Counted from the stretch's first letter, positions 1-6,948 are shown. The stretch: DNA of 11,495 nucleotides from Hondaea fermentalgiana (GCA_014084085.1 NPFB01000154.1:131329-142823); one strand, 5' to 3'. Translations and numbers: made by a program. Notes: generated from the letters alone by a model not told the origin.

Positions 1-1497
1 TGGCGCGGGGCCGGCGCCCGGGGGTCTCGCGGCGCTCCGGCGAGGGCCCGCGGGGCCGCGAGGGCACGCGGGAGGGCCGGCAGTGCAAACAGCTCCGCAG
101 CGTGGCGCTCGAAACCGAGCGTCGCCGAGAGGACCTGGACGAAACCACGGGGCTCCAAGGCGGAGCAGCAGCGACCGCAGCTGGCCAATGGAAACGAGGG
201 TGATGCCACGCACGACTTTTGTCTGGTCAACTTCAACGTACTTGCGGACGACCTCGTTGACTCCACGCATTATCCCGGGGTTCCGCAGGAGCTCCTCGAA
301 TGGTCGTACCGTGCGCCGCGACTACTCAAGCACATTACAGACGGAAAGATCAACGCCGACATAATCTGTCTGCAAGAGGTGGACAACAAGCACTTCGACG
401 AGACATTTGACCGCGTTCTCACAGGCAAGGGCTATCAGGGCCTCTTCAAGAAACGCACCAATGCCAAGACGGACGGCTGCGCCATTTGGTTCAAGACAAG
501 CACCTTTCGCATGGTCGAGTCTCTCCCAATCGAGTACTTTGTGGGCGAAACAGACTTACTTGACCGAGACAATGTTGCCCTGGCACTCGTGCTCGAACAC
601 CTTCATGGACCGAAGCGACGAAAGCTCATCGTTTGCACCACACACATTCTCTTCAACCCGCGTCGGGGAGACGTCAAGCTTGCGCAGCTATGCAAGCTGT
701 GCACTGAGCTCAAGACACTCCGCGCACGACACGACGGCGCAGCCATTGCGCTTTGTGGAGATTTCAACTCGACACCCAAGTCCGCAGTCTACGAGTTTCT
801 CACGACGTCTCGGCTGCATGACGTGCACGCGCACGAACCATCGCACATTAGTGGCCAAGGTCTCATTATGGCCACGTGTCGTCGCGGACATCGAGTCAAG
901 GCCATCATGACAGGACCGCATGGTCGCTCGGGAACCTTTTGTGGCCGCTACAGAGCTCCCCAAAACTCGAGCCAACAGACTGCACGTGCACGCGACAACA
1001 AACTACGATCGAGCGCCAACGAAGCGGCGGGGGACCAAGAGGACGAAGGAGTTCTTGACATGTCCGATGCGAATGTCTGGAGCGATTTGCAAGCGGGGAA
1101 GCAACCCGATGGTAATGTAGACGATATCATCGCCACATTCGTGCGTGAGAACGGAGATGAAGAGTCGCAGTCAGAGCAACAAGAGACCATGCAACAAGAA
1201 TTCAAGCGTCGCAAACCCAGTGGAATCTGTGACATGCCAGAGACGCTCGTCACGGGCTTGGAACCCTTGAAGAGCGCATACGCAATGCAAGCCACGTCGC
1301 AATCAACAGGAGAGCCGGCCTTTACCACTTTCCACGATAGCTTTCAGGGCACTGTGGACTATATCTTCACTGGCAATGGGCTTGAAACGGCGGAATATCT
1401 CGCTCTTCCAGACACACGCGCCTACGGTATGGGCATCCCCAACTCAAAGTGGAGCTCGGATCATTTGAGTCTCGCCGCTCGTTTTCGCTTTTGCTAG
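1..1497 (+). CDS. ANGEL/CCR4-type endonuclease-exonuclease-phosphatase (EEP) protein, 5' partial
   Basis: The frame is open from base 1 to the TAG at 1495-1497 (498 residues seen). It has no in-frame ATG before about base 510, although the conserved domain starts near base 211, so the true start lies left of the window or in an unseen exon. Residues here count from base 1. EEP motifs appear in order: NFNVLAD (77-83), LQEVD with the metal-binding Glu (124-128), THILFNPRRGD (214-224), CGDFNST (252-258), TVDYIF (451-456) and SSDHLSL with the catalytic His (485-491). The FNPRRGDVKLAQ stretch and the ISGQ at 283-286 are typical of ANGEL proteins within the CCR4/nocturnin/PDE12 superfamily. Known members act on RNA 3' ends: CCR4 is a deadenylase and human ANGEL2 a 2',3'-cyclic phosphatase. 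All catalytic motifs are present, so activity is likely, but the exact substrate is inference. A hydrophilic, acidic insert of about 130 residues (287-417) interrupts the domain. The first 60 or so residues are Ala/Arg/Gly-rich and may not all be coding. Confidence 0.88.
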   Translation, partial: WRGAGARGSRGAPARARGAARARGRAGSANSSAAWRSKPSVAERTWTKPRGSKAEQQRPQLANGNEGDATHDFCLVNFNVLADDLVDSTHYPGVPQELLEWSYRAPRLLKHITDGKINADIICLQEVDNKHFDETFDRVLTGKGYQGLFKKRTNAKTDGCAIWFKTSTFRMVESLPIEYFVGETDLLDRDNVALALVLEHLHGPKRRKLIVCTTHILFNPRRGDVKLAQLCKLCTELKTLRARHDGAAIALCGDFNSTPKSAVYEFLTTSRLHDVHAHEPSHISGQGLIMATCRRGHRVKAIMTGPHGRSGTFCGRYRAPQNSSQQTARARDNKLRSSANEAAGDQEDEGVLDMSDANVWSDLQAGKQPDGNVDDIIATFVRENGDEESQSEQQETMQQEFKRRKPSGICDMPETLVTGLEPLKSAYAMQATSQSTGEPAFTTFHDSFQGTVDYIFTGNGLETAEYLALPDTRAYGMGIPNSKWSSDHLSLAARFRFC

Positions 1498-1897
1498 ATA
1501 AAGTCCGCGAAACAGTTCGCGAATCGACAAATGGCTATGATTGAAATTATTGCCACCCACGACGAAGAAGCGAAGAAGAGGAAGAGATAGAAGATTTACG
1601 AATGGCAGACCGGCTTTCGCGGAAAGAGGACAAGAAACGACAATTTACATGCGATATTTTTGCGGCGCGAGAAGCGCTTTCCGTCGCTATCCATGATCAT
1701 TTTTTCAATAGGTAACATGCAATTGCACCTTTTCCTGAATAAACCTTATCTTGAGAATGGACGCGTAACTAACTTGGCACATGATCTTGCCCGCCCTCCC
1801 TTTTTGGTAAATCTTTACATACAAAACCCAGGCTCCAGCTCATCACTCCCTCCGAGAGAATTCACTGGACACCATTTTGGGTTCTCTCTTCTCCAAG
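1498..1897. other. Convergent 3' intergenic region
   Basis: This 400-base gap lies between the stop codons of the ANGEL-like gene (plus) and the LRRC61-like gene (minus). It has lower GC than the genes. No coding frame here is convincing: the one long plus-strand frame through 1660-2013 runs into the antisense of the LRR gene and has no recognisable content. It presumably holds both 3' UTRs. Confidence 0.6.
1738..1743 (+). promoter_or_regulatory. Candidate AATAAA polyadenylation signal for the ANGEL-like gene
   Basis: AATAAA lies 241 bases past the stop codon of the ANGEL-like gene on its coding strand. Position and motif fit a poly(A) signal, but a hexamer can occur by chance and no downstream element is distinctive. 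Confidence 0.3.
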
Positions 1898-2644
1898 TCA
1901 AGAACCTCGCCGGAGCTGACGACGCGCAGGACCTGGACGCGCACCCGGCGCTTTCGGGAAGTGACGCTCGAGTCTCTTGTCAGCTTCCGCAAGAAGCATC
2001 TTCATGTCACTGAGGTTTGTGGCAAAGGCTTCCTGCAACGAGGTATCGAGCAAATCGTGCTGAAAGGAACTCGGGACTTCCCACGTCCACTGTTTGGGCT
2101 CGGGTAGCTCTTGCGAGGCTGGTGTGAGATCTGGTAAGGGCTCGGCAGCTTCGAAATGTCGCACATGGGTGAGATGGACGCGATTGCCGTCAATCACCTC
2201 AATCTGTGGAAATGTTTGAAGAATCATTGTTGGGTATGCCTTTTCACTTGCACAGAGCGGATTGGCGCTCGCTCCGGTCCGAGTTTTCAAATGAAGTACT
2301 CGAAGTCGAGGAAGGTCCAGCAAATAGGGCCTGATATCGCGATCCCAGCTTTCGATCTGGTTCCCCTGAACGAAGAGCTCCTCCAAGGCATCGAGATGCT
2401 CAATACCTGCAAGTGACTGTAAACGGTTTCCTGATACATCGAGACGGCGCAATTTACGCAAGGCACCGAGACCTTCAAGTGTTGTGATTTTGTTGTCGGC
2501 CAGACAAAGGTCTTCCAAGGCGCGGCACTCTTGAAGACGGCCAACGTGGCCAAGGCCCAGGTTTTCGAGGTTCAGTCGTTGAACATTTTCTGCACGCGCT
2601 AGGCCCGCTCGCTTGGTAATGAGAGCTATCGAAGGTTCCGTCAT
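1898..2644 (-). CDS. LRRC61-like leucine-rich-repeat protein
   Basis: The product has 248 residues from ATG at 2644, with A at -3. The frame continues upstream but has no further ATG. The N-terminus (ITKRAGL, 9-15) is followed by LRRs at about 21-43, 43-65, 65-87, 87-110 and 112-125, built on LxLxxN/LxLADNKI-type units (for example LADNKITTL 48-56, DVSGNRLQSL 69-78). An LRR cap follows with NPLC at 128-131 and VIDG at 150-153. The C-terminal part has WTWEV (186-190) and then a predicted helix (about 193-228), ending in a basic Arg-rich tail. This order, a short N-terminal ITxxLL-like segment, LRRs, NPLC...IDG cap and C-terminal helical segment, and the length match animal LRRC61 (about 260 residues). 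LRRC61 is poorly characterised. LRR proteins of this SDS22-like type are common in ciliary and centriolar complexes, so a cilium role is inference. It is convergent with the ANGEL-like gene and shares orientation with the SCCPDH-like gene 728 bases upstream. Confidence 0.8.
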   Translation of the reverse strand: MTEPSIALITKRAGLARAENVQRLNLENLGLGHVGRLQECRALEDLCLADNKITTLEGLGALRKLRRLDVSGNRLQSLAGIEHLDALEELFVQGNQIESWDRDIRPYLLDLPRLRVLHLKTRTGASANPLCASEKAYPTMILQTFPQIEVIDGNRVHLTHVRHFEAAEPLPDLTPASQELPEPKQWTWEVPSSFQHDLLDTSLQEAFATNLSDMKMLLAEADKRLERHFPKAPGARPGPARRQLRRGS

Positions 2645-3372
2645 TTTTATGCTAAGCTTGCTGAAGGTTTCAAAAGGTATTATACTGCCCTTCTTTGAGC
2701 TTTTCGCGTCGGCTCTGACTTTCAGTGCTGGCGTCGTGCAAAGGCCGCCTGTTTGGCATTGATTGCCGAGATGGGCAGGAGCGCGACGTCGGCGGAACGA
2801 CGAGCTCACGTGAGTAAGCGCTAGGGCAATTTCGCGCAGTCAGAGGCGAGGCGCCGCGCGATCTCCAAACGCGCGATCTCCTCGCGCGTTTCTAATCGAC
2901 TTTGGCCTCTTCACCACTACGTCAACTCGTGTCTTTCTACCAGTACCCGGAGGACCTAGGGCCTACGCTAGACCTTACTACCTGCGCTCTCAACGAATTT
3001 ATGTGTGCGCACCGATTTTTTTTATTTTGTAAAAATAAAAATAAATATCATGGTGCATACAACCCTGGGGTCTAGAGCCTACTTTGAGCCCACTCACTAT
3101 CTATGCTCTGAGTCTCTTTTCAAGACAGTGTGACTCGCTGTCAGAGAACGCAAATGGAATTGGCCAACTCCCTCATGACGACGCCAGCCAAATCGCTTTG
3201 TCTTGACTGTTAAAAAATGAATGAGTCGTCATCACGCGTTTTTCACGGGACGATTCATCTTGGTTTCTATACACTTTGTCAGCTCGAGCAATCAAATGGA
3301 CCTGATTGAGAGTCCTTCGCGAACTCGCAAGATTCCCCAAAAATAAGAATATTGGTGTTGGTTGTGCTTTTC
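2645..3372. other. Intergenic region: LRRC61-like promoter and SCCPDH-like 3' end
   Basis: No supportable gene lies in this 728-base stretch between two minus-strand genes. It holds a 12-base direct repeat CGCGCGATCTCC (2855-2866 and 2870-2881) close to the LRR gene's 5' end, an A/T-rich hairpin at 3016-3045, and an 8-base inverted repeat ATGACGAC/GTCGTCAT (3175-3182 and 3225-3232). The frame upstream of the LRR gene's ATG (2645-2809) is open without an ATG and is best read as 5' UTR. Confidence 0.5.
3016..3045. repeat. A/T-rich perfect hairpin with poly(A)-signal hexamers
   Basis: A T-run with one A is followed by its complement. Ten pairs form (3019-3028 with 3032-3041) around a 3-base loop, and GCACC/GGTGC flank them at 3009-3013 and 3052-3056. 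On the minus strand it contains AATAAA (plus-strand TTTATT at 3021-3026), about 350 bases past the SCCPDH-like stop, so it may be that gene's 3'-end signal. It may equally be a degenerate poly(A) or microsatellite tract. Confidence 0.4.
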
Positions 3373-4608
3373 TCAAAGTTTAGAAGACGACGATGACGCT
3401 GGGCTCGGAATGGCCTCAAAGCGGATTCCAGCTGCTTGAAGACGCTCGATGAGCGCAGTGCCCATGGAGGACGCCGGCGTGAGAAACCCGGCAGTGCGCG
3501 GCAAGACCTCGCGTTGCTGGGCAAGGCAAATGGCAGCCTCCGAAAGCATCTTGGCAGTCTCCGTGTATCCGGGATCGCCACCGCTGACCTGGACCCAAAC
3601 GTAGCGCGAGGGATCTGTGGCGTCCTCGGCCTTGATACGCGTGCGAAACCATGACTTGGCGCGGAGTTCCTTGGATGGTCCGTCGCCTTGTTTGGGAAGA
3701 CGCCCGGCTTCGACCATGGCCTGCCGCTTGGAGGCGGGGGGCAACGGCTTGGCCATCTTTGCAGCCGCCTTTTCAGAGGGCGCGACGGCCACTTCGCGGT
3801 ACTGAAAGTCGGGGCCATACTGAAGCGCTGTGCCCGATTTGCGGACGATGCGGGTATTAATCATGGCCATACCAAAGGGCGCAATCCACGTGCCGAGTTC
3901 GGGGTCCTGCTCGTAGTTCTTGTAATCCGCGTCATCAGGACGCGGGCCGCCTTCAGGAGCCCCGCCAAGCAGAAAGGGGTTTTGGTTCATCTTGTGAAGC
4001 TCGGGGTCGTTCTCCATCGCGATACCCGACGCGAGCGTGCCGCCCGAGAGAGAGCCCATCATGTCAAAGTAGGCGGTGACCTTGCCGATGCGAACATTGG
4101 GGCCGAACTTTTCGCGCAGCTTGGTCACGGCGTAGAGGGTGCCAAGGTCGGAGGGCAGCGAATCGAATCCGCAGCAGCTGCTGAGGATGACGCCGTTGGC
4201 TTCCGCGGCGGGTCCGAGCCTGTCCGACTGGATCTTGACCCAGGGCACCTCGCCGGTGATGTCGCAGTAGTCGCAACGCTCCGCGATGCACGCCTCCAGA
4301 ATGGGCGTGCCCATCTGGCTAAAGGGCCCTGCGAGGCTCGCGATGACCCGCGTGCGCGCGGCCATGGCGTGCAGCCCCTTGGTGTCATCGATCGAGCACA
4401 CGATCACCTCCGGCAGACTCTCCGTGTCCTTGCCCGCCTCGAGGTCGGCCACGATCTTGCGCAGCTTGCCCTCATTCCTGCCCCCGATGGCCCACCTCAC
4501 GCCGGCCGTCCTCGCCACCGTCGCCAGGTACGCCGCCGCGAGCTGGCCCGTGAACCCCGTCGCGCCCCACACCACCACGTCCAGCTCTCGCGCCGCCCGC
4601 TGCGCCAT
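3373..4608 (-). CDS. SCCPDH-family saccharopine-dehydrogenase-like oxidoreductase with C-terminal SKL (PTS1)
   Basis: 411 residues from ATG at 4608, uninterrupted. The N-terminal Rossmann fold is clear: a beta strand into GATGFTG (15-21), then IGGRN (41-45) as the second strand that would contact the NAD(P) ribose, LAGPF (92-96), CDYCDITGE (112-120) and GFDSLPSDLG (147-156). These are hallmarks of the saccharopine-dehydrogenase-like/trans-acting enoyl reductase family, best known as human SCCPDH (about 429 residues). The C-terminus also matches that family (GFLTPASSMGTALIERL, 374-390, then GIRF). Human SCCPDH has a hydrophobic segment in its middle-to-C-terminal part. The same region here (about 270-310) is Ala/Lys/Pro-rich and soluble-looking. 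The last three residues are SKL, the canonical type 1 peroxisomal targeting signal, after a Ser/Pro/Ala linker. The likely role is a NAD(P)-dependent redox reaction in the peroxisome. The substrate is unknown, and there is no evidence for true lysine-pathway saccharopine dehydrogenase activity. It is divergent from the histone-fold gene. Confidence 0.9.
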   Translation of the reverse strand: MAQRAARELDVVVWGATGFTGQLAAAYLATVARTAGVRWAIGGRNEGKLRKIVADLEAGKDTESLPEVIVCSIDDTKGLHAMAARTRVIASLAGPFSQMGTPILEACIAERCDYCDITGEVPWVKIQSDRLGPAAEANGVILSSCCGFDSLPSDLGTLYAVTKLREKFGPNVRIGKVTAYFDMMGSLSGGTLASGIAMENDPELHKMNQNPFLLGGAPEGGPRPDDADYKNYEQDPELGTWIAPFGMAMINTRIVRKSGTALQYGPDFQYREVAVAPSEKAAAKMAKPLPPASKRQAMVEAGRLPKQGDGPSKELRAKSWFRTRIKAEDATDPSRYVWVQVSGGDPGYTETAKMLSEAAICLAQQREVLPRTAGFLTPASSMGTALIERLQAAGIRFEAIPSPASSSSSKL

Positions 4609-5210
4609 CCTGCTCGCCGCTCCTCCCGCTGCGCCCGCTCCCGCGCTGCCGCTGCCGCCGCCGCGCCGCCGATTCCGCTCTGCCGCTCGCCGCGCCGGCC
4701 CAGTCCGCCCGAGAGCGCCTCCGGCATTCTCTGTATAGTATCCTTCTCCATGGGAAGCCTGTCTCCGTCAGACCATGATGGGTTTGACGCCGAAGTGGCG
4801 CACCATCTCCACACGCTGCGACAAGGAGCTTGTCGATCGCTACGCTGCGATTGCCGACGAGTCCGCCGACTTGAGCGATCTTGCTGGCTGATGTCCACGC
4901 GGCAAAGCAGCGCGACATGGAAAAGTTGGAGCGAGCTCAGGATAGCAAGCAGCACGGCCCCCCTCCCTGGACACGTGCGGCATCTGCTGCTGCATCATCT
5001 GATTGTTTCCCGCCAAGCCGCCGCGCCGCGCCGAGCTCGGGCTTGGCGGCGCCCGCGCGGAGGCCTCGCGCTGCAGGGCAGGCGCGGAGCCGCCTTGAGC
5101 TCGGCGAGGTGGACGAGCTGCGGCGATGCGACGAGATGAGACGGCCGGGCTGAGATGAGACGAGATAAGACGAGACGAGACGAGAGCGAGATAAGATGAG
5201 ATGAGGTGAG
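4609..5210. promoter_or_regulatory. Divergent promoter region between SCCPDH-like and histone-fold genes
   Basis: About 600 bases separate the two divergent start codons. GC/CGG-rich stretches lie next to the SCCPDH-like start (4609-4720) and upstream of the histone-fold gene. A TATA-like TGTATAGTAT lies at 4731-4740. The middle (about 4750-4957) carries coding-like sequence in three successive frames, described separately, and the right end is the GAGAT/GACGA repeat. Bidirectional control is inference from layout. Confidence 0.4.
4750..4957 (+). pseudogene. Candidate broken gene fragment: coding-like sequence split over three frames
   Basis: From ATG at 4750 the first frame reads MGSLSPSDHDGFDAEVAHHL, then loses sense near 4815. 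The next frame, from about 4820, reads DKELVDRYAAIADESADLSD and stops at 4889-4891. The third frame takes over near 4883 with LADVHAAKQRDMEKLERAQ and drifts into Pro/Ala-rich sequence after about 4957. All pieces use ordinary codons and have the charged, helical look of a real protein, and each change is the equivalent of one extra base. I do not recognise the family. It could be a decayed gene, a gene with sequencing or assembly indels, or chance. A 38-residue intact frame at 4775-4891 overlaps it. The other genes in the window are unbroken, which argues against a generally poor sequence. Confidence 0.3.
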
Positions 5211-5236
5211 ATGAGCGAGTCGAGCGAGACGAGCGC
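5131..5236 (+). repeat. Imperfect GAGAT/GACGA pentanucleotide repeat with nested upstream ATGs
   Basis: The stretch is built from GAGAT, GACGA, GATAA and GAGCG variants in a loose 5-base period, purine-rich on the plus strand. It runs into the proposed start of the histone-fold gene at 5211. It contains several ATGs, each closed quickly by TGA (5136-5153, 5155-5199, 5196-5204, 5201-5209), preceded by a 10-codon frame at 5126-5158. Confidence 0.7.
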
Positions 5237-5849
5237 GGCGCGGCGCGGCAAAGGGCGAAGGCGCGGCGCGCGGAGGCTCGCTCGCGGCGGAGCAGGCGCG
5301 CGCGGCAGAGGGCGGGCGCGGGCTTCTGGCGGGATGGAGGCGGGCCGCGCGACCGGCCCCAAGAGCAAGGTCCCGGCGGCCTCGGCGGCCACGGCGGCGA
5401 CAGCAGCCATGCCGGCCTCGGCGGCCACGGCGGCGAGCGCCAAGGCGAGCGCGGGCAAGAAGGAGGCCGGCAAGGGGAACGCGCGGCAGGACAAGGCCAA
5501 GGAGAAGAACGGCGTGTCCGAGAGCGCCGGCGGGCAAAAGAGGTCGCGCCACGTGCTGCTGGACGGCGGCGAGGAGCTCATCCGCGCCGGCACGATCCGG
5601 CGGATCATGAAGGTGCCAAACGAGGTCAAGATGACAGGCTCCGAGGCCGTCCACCTTGTCTGCAAGTCCACAGAACTGTTCATCGGAGACCTCCTGGACA
5701 GAGCCATGGAAAAGGCTCTCAAGGATAACCGCAAGGTCGTCAGATATCAAGACCTGGCCGACTGCGTGCGCGAGAGCCCGAATTTGGACCCTTTCGTTGA
5801 GCTTCTCCCGGACCTCGCCACTCTCTGCAACCCATCGAATGTAAACTGA
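5211..5849 (+). CDS. Histone-fold protein, CHRAC1/POLE4/Dpb3-like (NF-YC/H2A type)
   Basis: 212 residues if started at 5211. An in-frame ATG at 5334 (residue 42; G at -3, G at +4) gives 171 residues and is a strong alternative, because residues 1-41 are Arg/Gly-rich and come partly from the upstream repeat. Residues 50-110 are Ala/Lys-rich and disordered-looking. The histone fold spans about 125-202: AGTIRRIMKVPNEV (126-139, alpha 1), SEAVHLVCKSTELFIGDLL (144-162, long alpha 2), RKVVRYQDLADCV (174-186, loop 2 and alpha 3) and a final helix (193-202). The RxIMK start and the KxTELF core resemble CHRAC1 most, then POLE4/Dpb3 and NF-YC. CHRAC1-type subunits pair with a POLE3-type partner in ISWI chromatin remodellers, and Dpb3/POLE4 do so in DNA polymerase epsilon. 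Which complex this one joins cannot be told from sequence. Its stop lies 84 bases before the convergent NOPCHAP1-like stop. Confidence 0.82.
   Translation: MSESSETSAARRGKGRRRGARRLARGGAGARGRGRARASGGMEAGRATGPKSKVPAASAATAATAAMPASAATAASAKASAGKKEAGKGNARQDKAKEKNGVSESAGGQKRSRHVLLDGGEELIRAGTIRRIMKVPNEVKMTGSEAVHLVCKSTELFIGDLLDRAMEKALKDNRKVVRYQDLADCVRESPNLDPFVELLPDLATLCNPSNVN
5380..5436 (+). repeat. 21-base perfect direct repeat at 36-base spacing inside the histone-fold gene
   Basis: CCTCGGCGGCCACGGCGGCG plus one A occurs at 5380-5400 and again at 5416-5436, encoding two ASAATAA-type stretches. The 36-base (12-codon) period keeps the frame and points to slippage expansion of the disordered Ala-rich N-terminal region. 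Confidence 0.7.
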
Positions 5850-5933
5850 CGAGCTCTCTTCTTTTGTTTCTCTCCTTGTTTGATTTGGTTTTGGATACTA
5901 CACAGAAGCTAGCTGAGACGTTGCTTGACATAA

Positions 5934-6729
5934 TCACTTGCTCTCGACAGCGTCGTCCTCTTGGACACCTGCCCTTCCCGCTTGCCCATTCTTTTGGACT
6001 TCCCCATCCTCGCCAAGAGGGACGAGGGTGATGTTCATTGTGACGCCGCGTTCTTGCTCCTCCTCTCCCTCATCATCGTCGTCATCAGCCTCCATGTTTG
6101 ATAAAGCCGAGTCTTGCGCTTTGACGTTTGCATTGCAGCCTTGAGAAGTAGATGCGCCCCTTTCGCCATCAGCGTCTTTGCCGTTGTCGTCATCGCCACC
6201 TTCGCCACGACGATCAAGATCATCTTCTCCCTCGTCCGCATCGTCGACGCGCGAGATCTCCAACGCGGAAGCGGCGGCTGGGTTTCGTGCGAGCTCTTCA
6301 TTGGCCTTGGCAATTTGCGGCAGGAACTGATCGAGTTTGGCGAGAACTGTAAGCGAGACAACGGTTGGTGAGTGATTCAACGGAGGCTCATTCCTCATGC
6401 GTACGAGCAAACAACTTACGTGCACTTGGGGGCATTGGCGCCGTGAAGGGCTTGGCCCCGCCTGGACGCAGGTCGAGACTGTGGCCTTGAGGTCGTGCGG
6501 TGACGCCGACTTCGAGGAACTCTGCGCGCTTGGGACTTGAACCTGCCCCTTTCCTTGTTTCTGACGCGGCAGCAGCGCTGGCTGCCGCGCTCTCCTTCTC
6601 AGGTGCTACGGGAGGCTGGCCTTTGGACGAGACGACGCTAGGGTCGTCATGGCCACTGGTCGCGTCTGCCCCAGTTTCCTTGTTGTCGGCTACCTCCTCG
6701 ATGAGGGGACGTTTTGCTGGCGAGGACAT
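5934..6729 (-). CDS. NOPCHAP1-like (DUF4598) snoRNP assembly factor, two exons
   Basis: Exon 1 is 6420-6729 (ATG at 6729, G at -3) and exon 2 is 5934-6346. Joined they give exactly 240 codons plus TGA. The intron is 6347-6419. The first 100 residues are low-complexity (Ala/Ser/Glu/Lys). The recognisable core is LLAKLDQFLPQIAKANEEL (104-122), created across the splice junction, followed by Leu-Glu-Ile-Ser-Arg-Val-Asp-Asp (132-139). It matches the LLDQVQ-type, FLPQMxxANEKL core and following IENID-like motif of human NOPCHAP1 (C12orf45). After an acidic stretch (D190-E200), VTMNITLVPL (205-214) matches the family's C-terminal VTIDNIKL-like motif. NOPCHAP1 links the box C/D snoRNP protein NOP58 to the R2TP chaperone, so the expected role is nuclear snoRNP assembly. 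Overall identity is low outside the core, but motif order and acidic composition agree. It is convergent with the histone-fold gene and in tandem with the GAF gene upstream. Confidence 0.8.
6347..6419 (-). other. Spliceosomal intron of the NOPCHAP1-like gene (73 bases)
   Basis: On the minus strand the donor is GTAAGT (plus-strand ACTTAC, 6414-6419) and the acceptor CTTACAG ends at 6347. An AATCACTCAC stretch about 25-30 bases before the acceptor could hold the branch point. Both exon frames hit stops if read through the intron, and splicing restores the conserved domain in frame. Confidence 0.85.
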
Positions 6730-6783
6730 TGCGCCCTCTCCACGGCCTCCCCTCGGCACGTTTTGCTTTGCTCAACAAGGCCC

Positions 6784-6809
6784 GTGCGTACACACACGCG
6801 CGCGCGCGT
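6784..6809. repeat. Alternating purine-pyrimidine tract (CA/CG), Z-DNA-prone
   Basis: 26 bases alternate perfectly between purine and pyrimidine, moving from GTGC through CACACA into CGCGCG. The tract is 55 to 80 bases upstream of the NOPCHAP1-like ATG. Such tracts are known to favour Z-DNA under negative supercoiling; function here is not shown. Confidence 0.7.
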
Positions 6810-6927
6810 TTGCCCAAAGCTGTGTCTTTGCCTTTGGTCCCAGCATGCAAAAAACAAAGAAGAATGAAGCGCCTCAGAAACCAAAGCCTTTTTCATTTCC
6901 TTGCTGCTAAGGCTATCGACGCGATTG

Positions 6928-6948
6928 ACGCGTGCGCGCGCGCGCATA
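6928..6948. repeat. Second alternating CG tract, Z-DNA-prone
   Basis: 21 bases alternate perfectly (ACGCGTGCGCG...CATA), 119 bases from the first such tract and about 200 bases upstream of the NOPCHAP1-like start codon. Confidence 0.7.

Noticed and set aside
1660..2013. Plus-strand ORF of 117 codons after the ANGEL-like gene
   Set aside because: Its second half is antisense to the LRRC61-like gene and its first half is AT-rich 3' UTR-like sequence without any domain.
2645..2809. 55-residue N-terminal extension of the LRRC61-like protein
   Set aside because: It could only start at a GTG. The first ATG, at 2644, matches the N-terminus expected for the family.
3688..5139. Long plus-strand open frame (about 480 codons)
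   Set aside because: Most of it is antisense to the well-supported SCCPDH-like gene, its first codon is TTG and its content is Arg/Ala/His-rich shadow sequence. Only the short part from 4750 looks coding.
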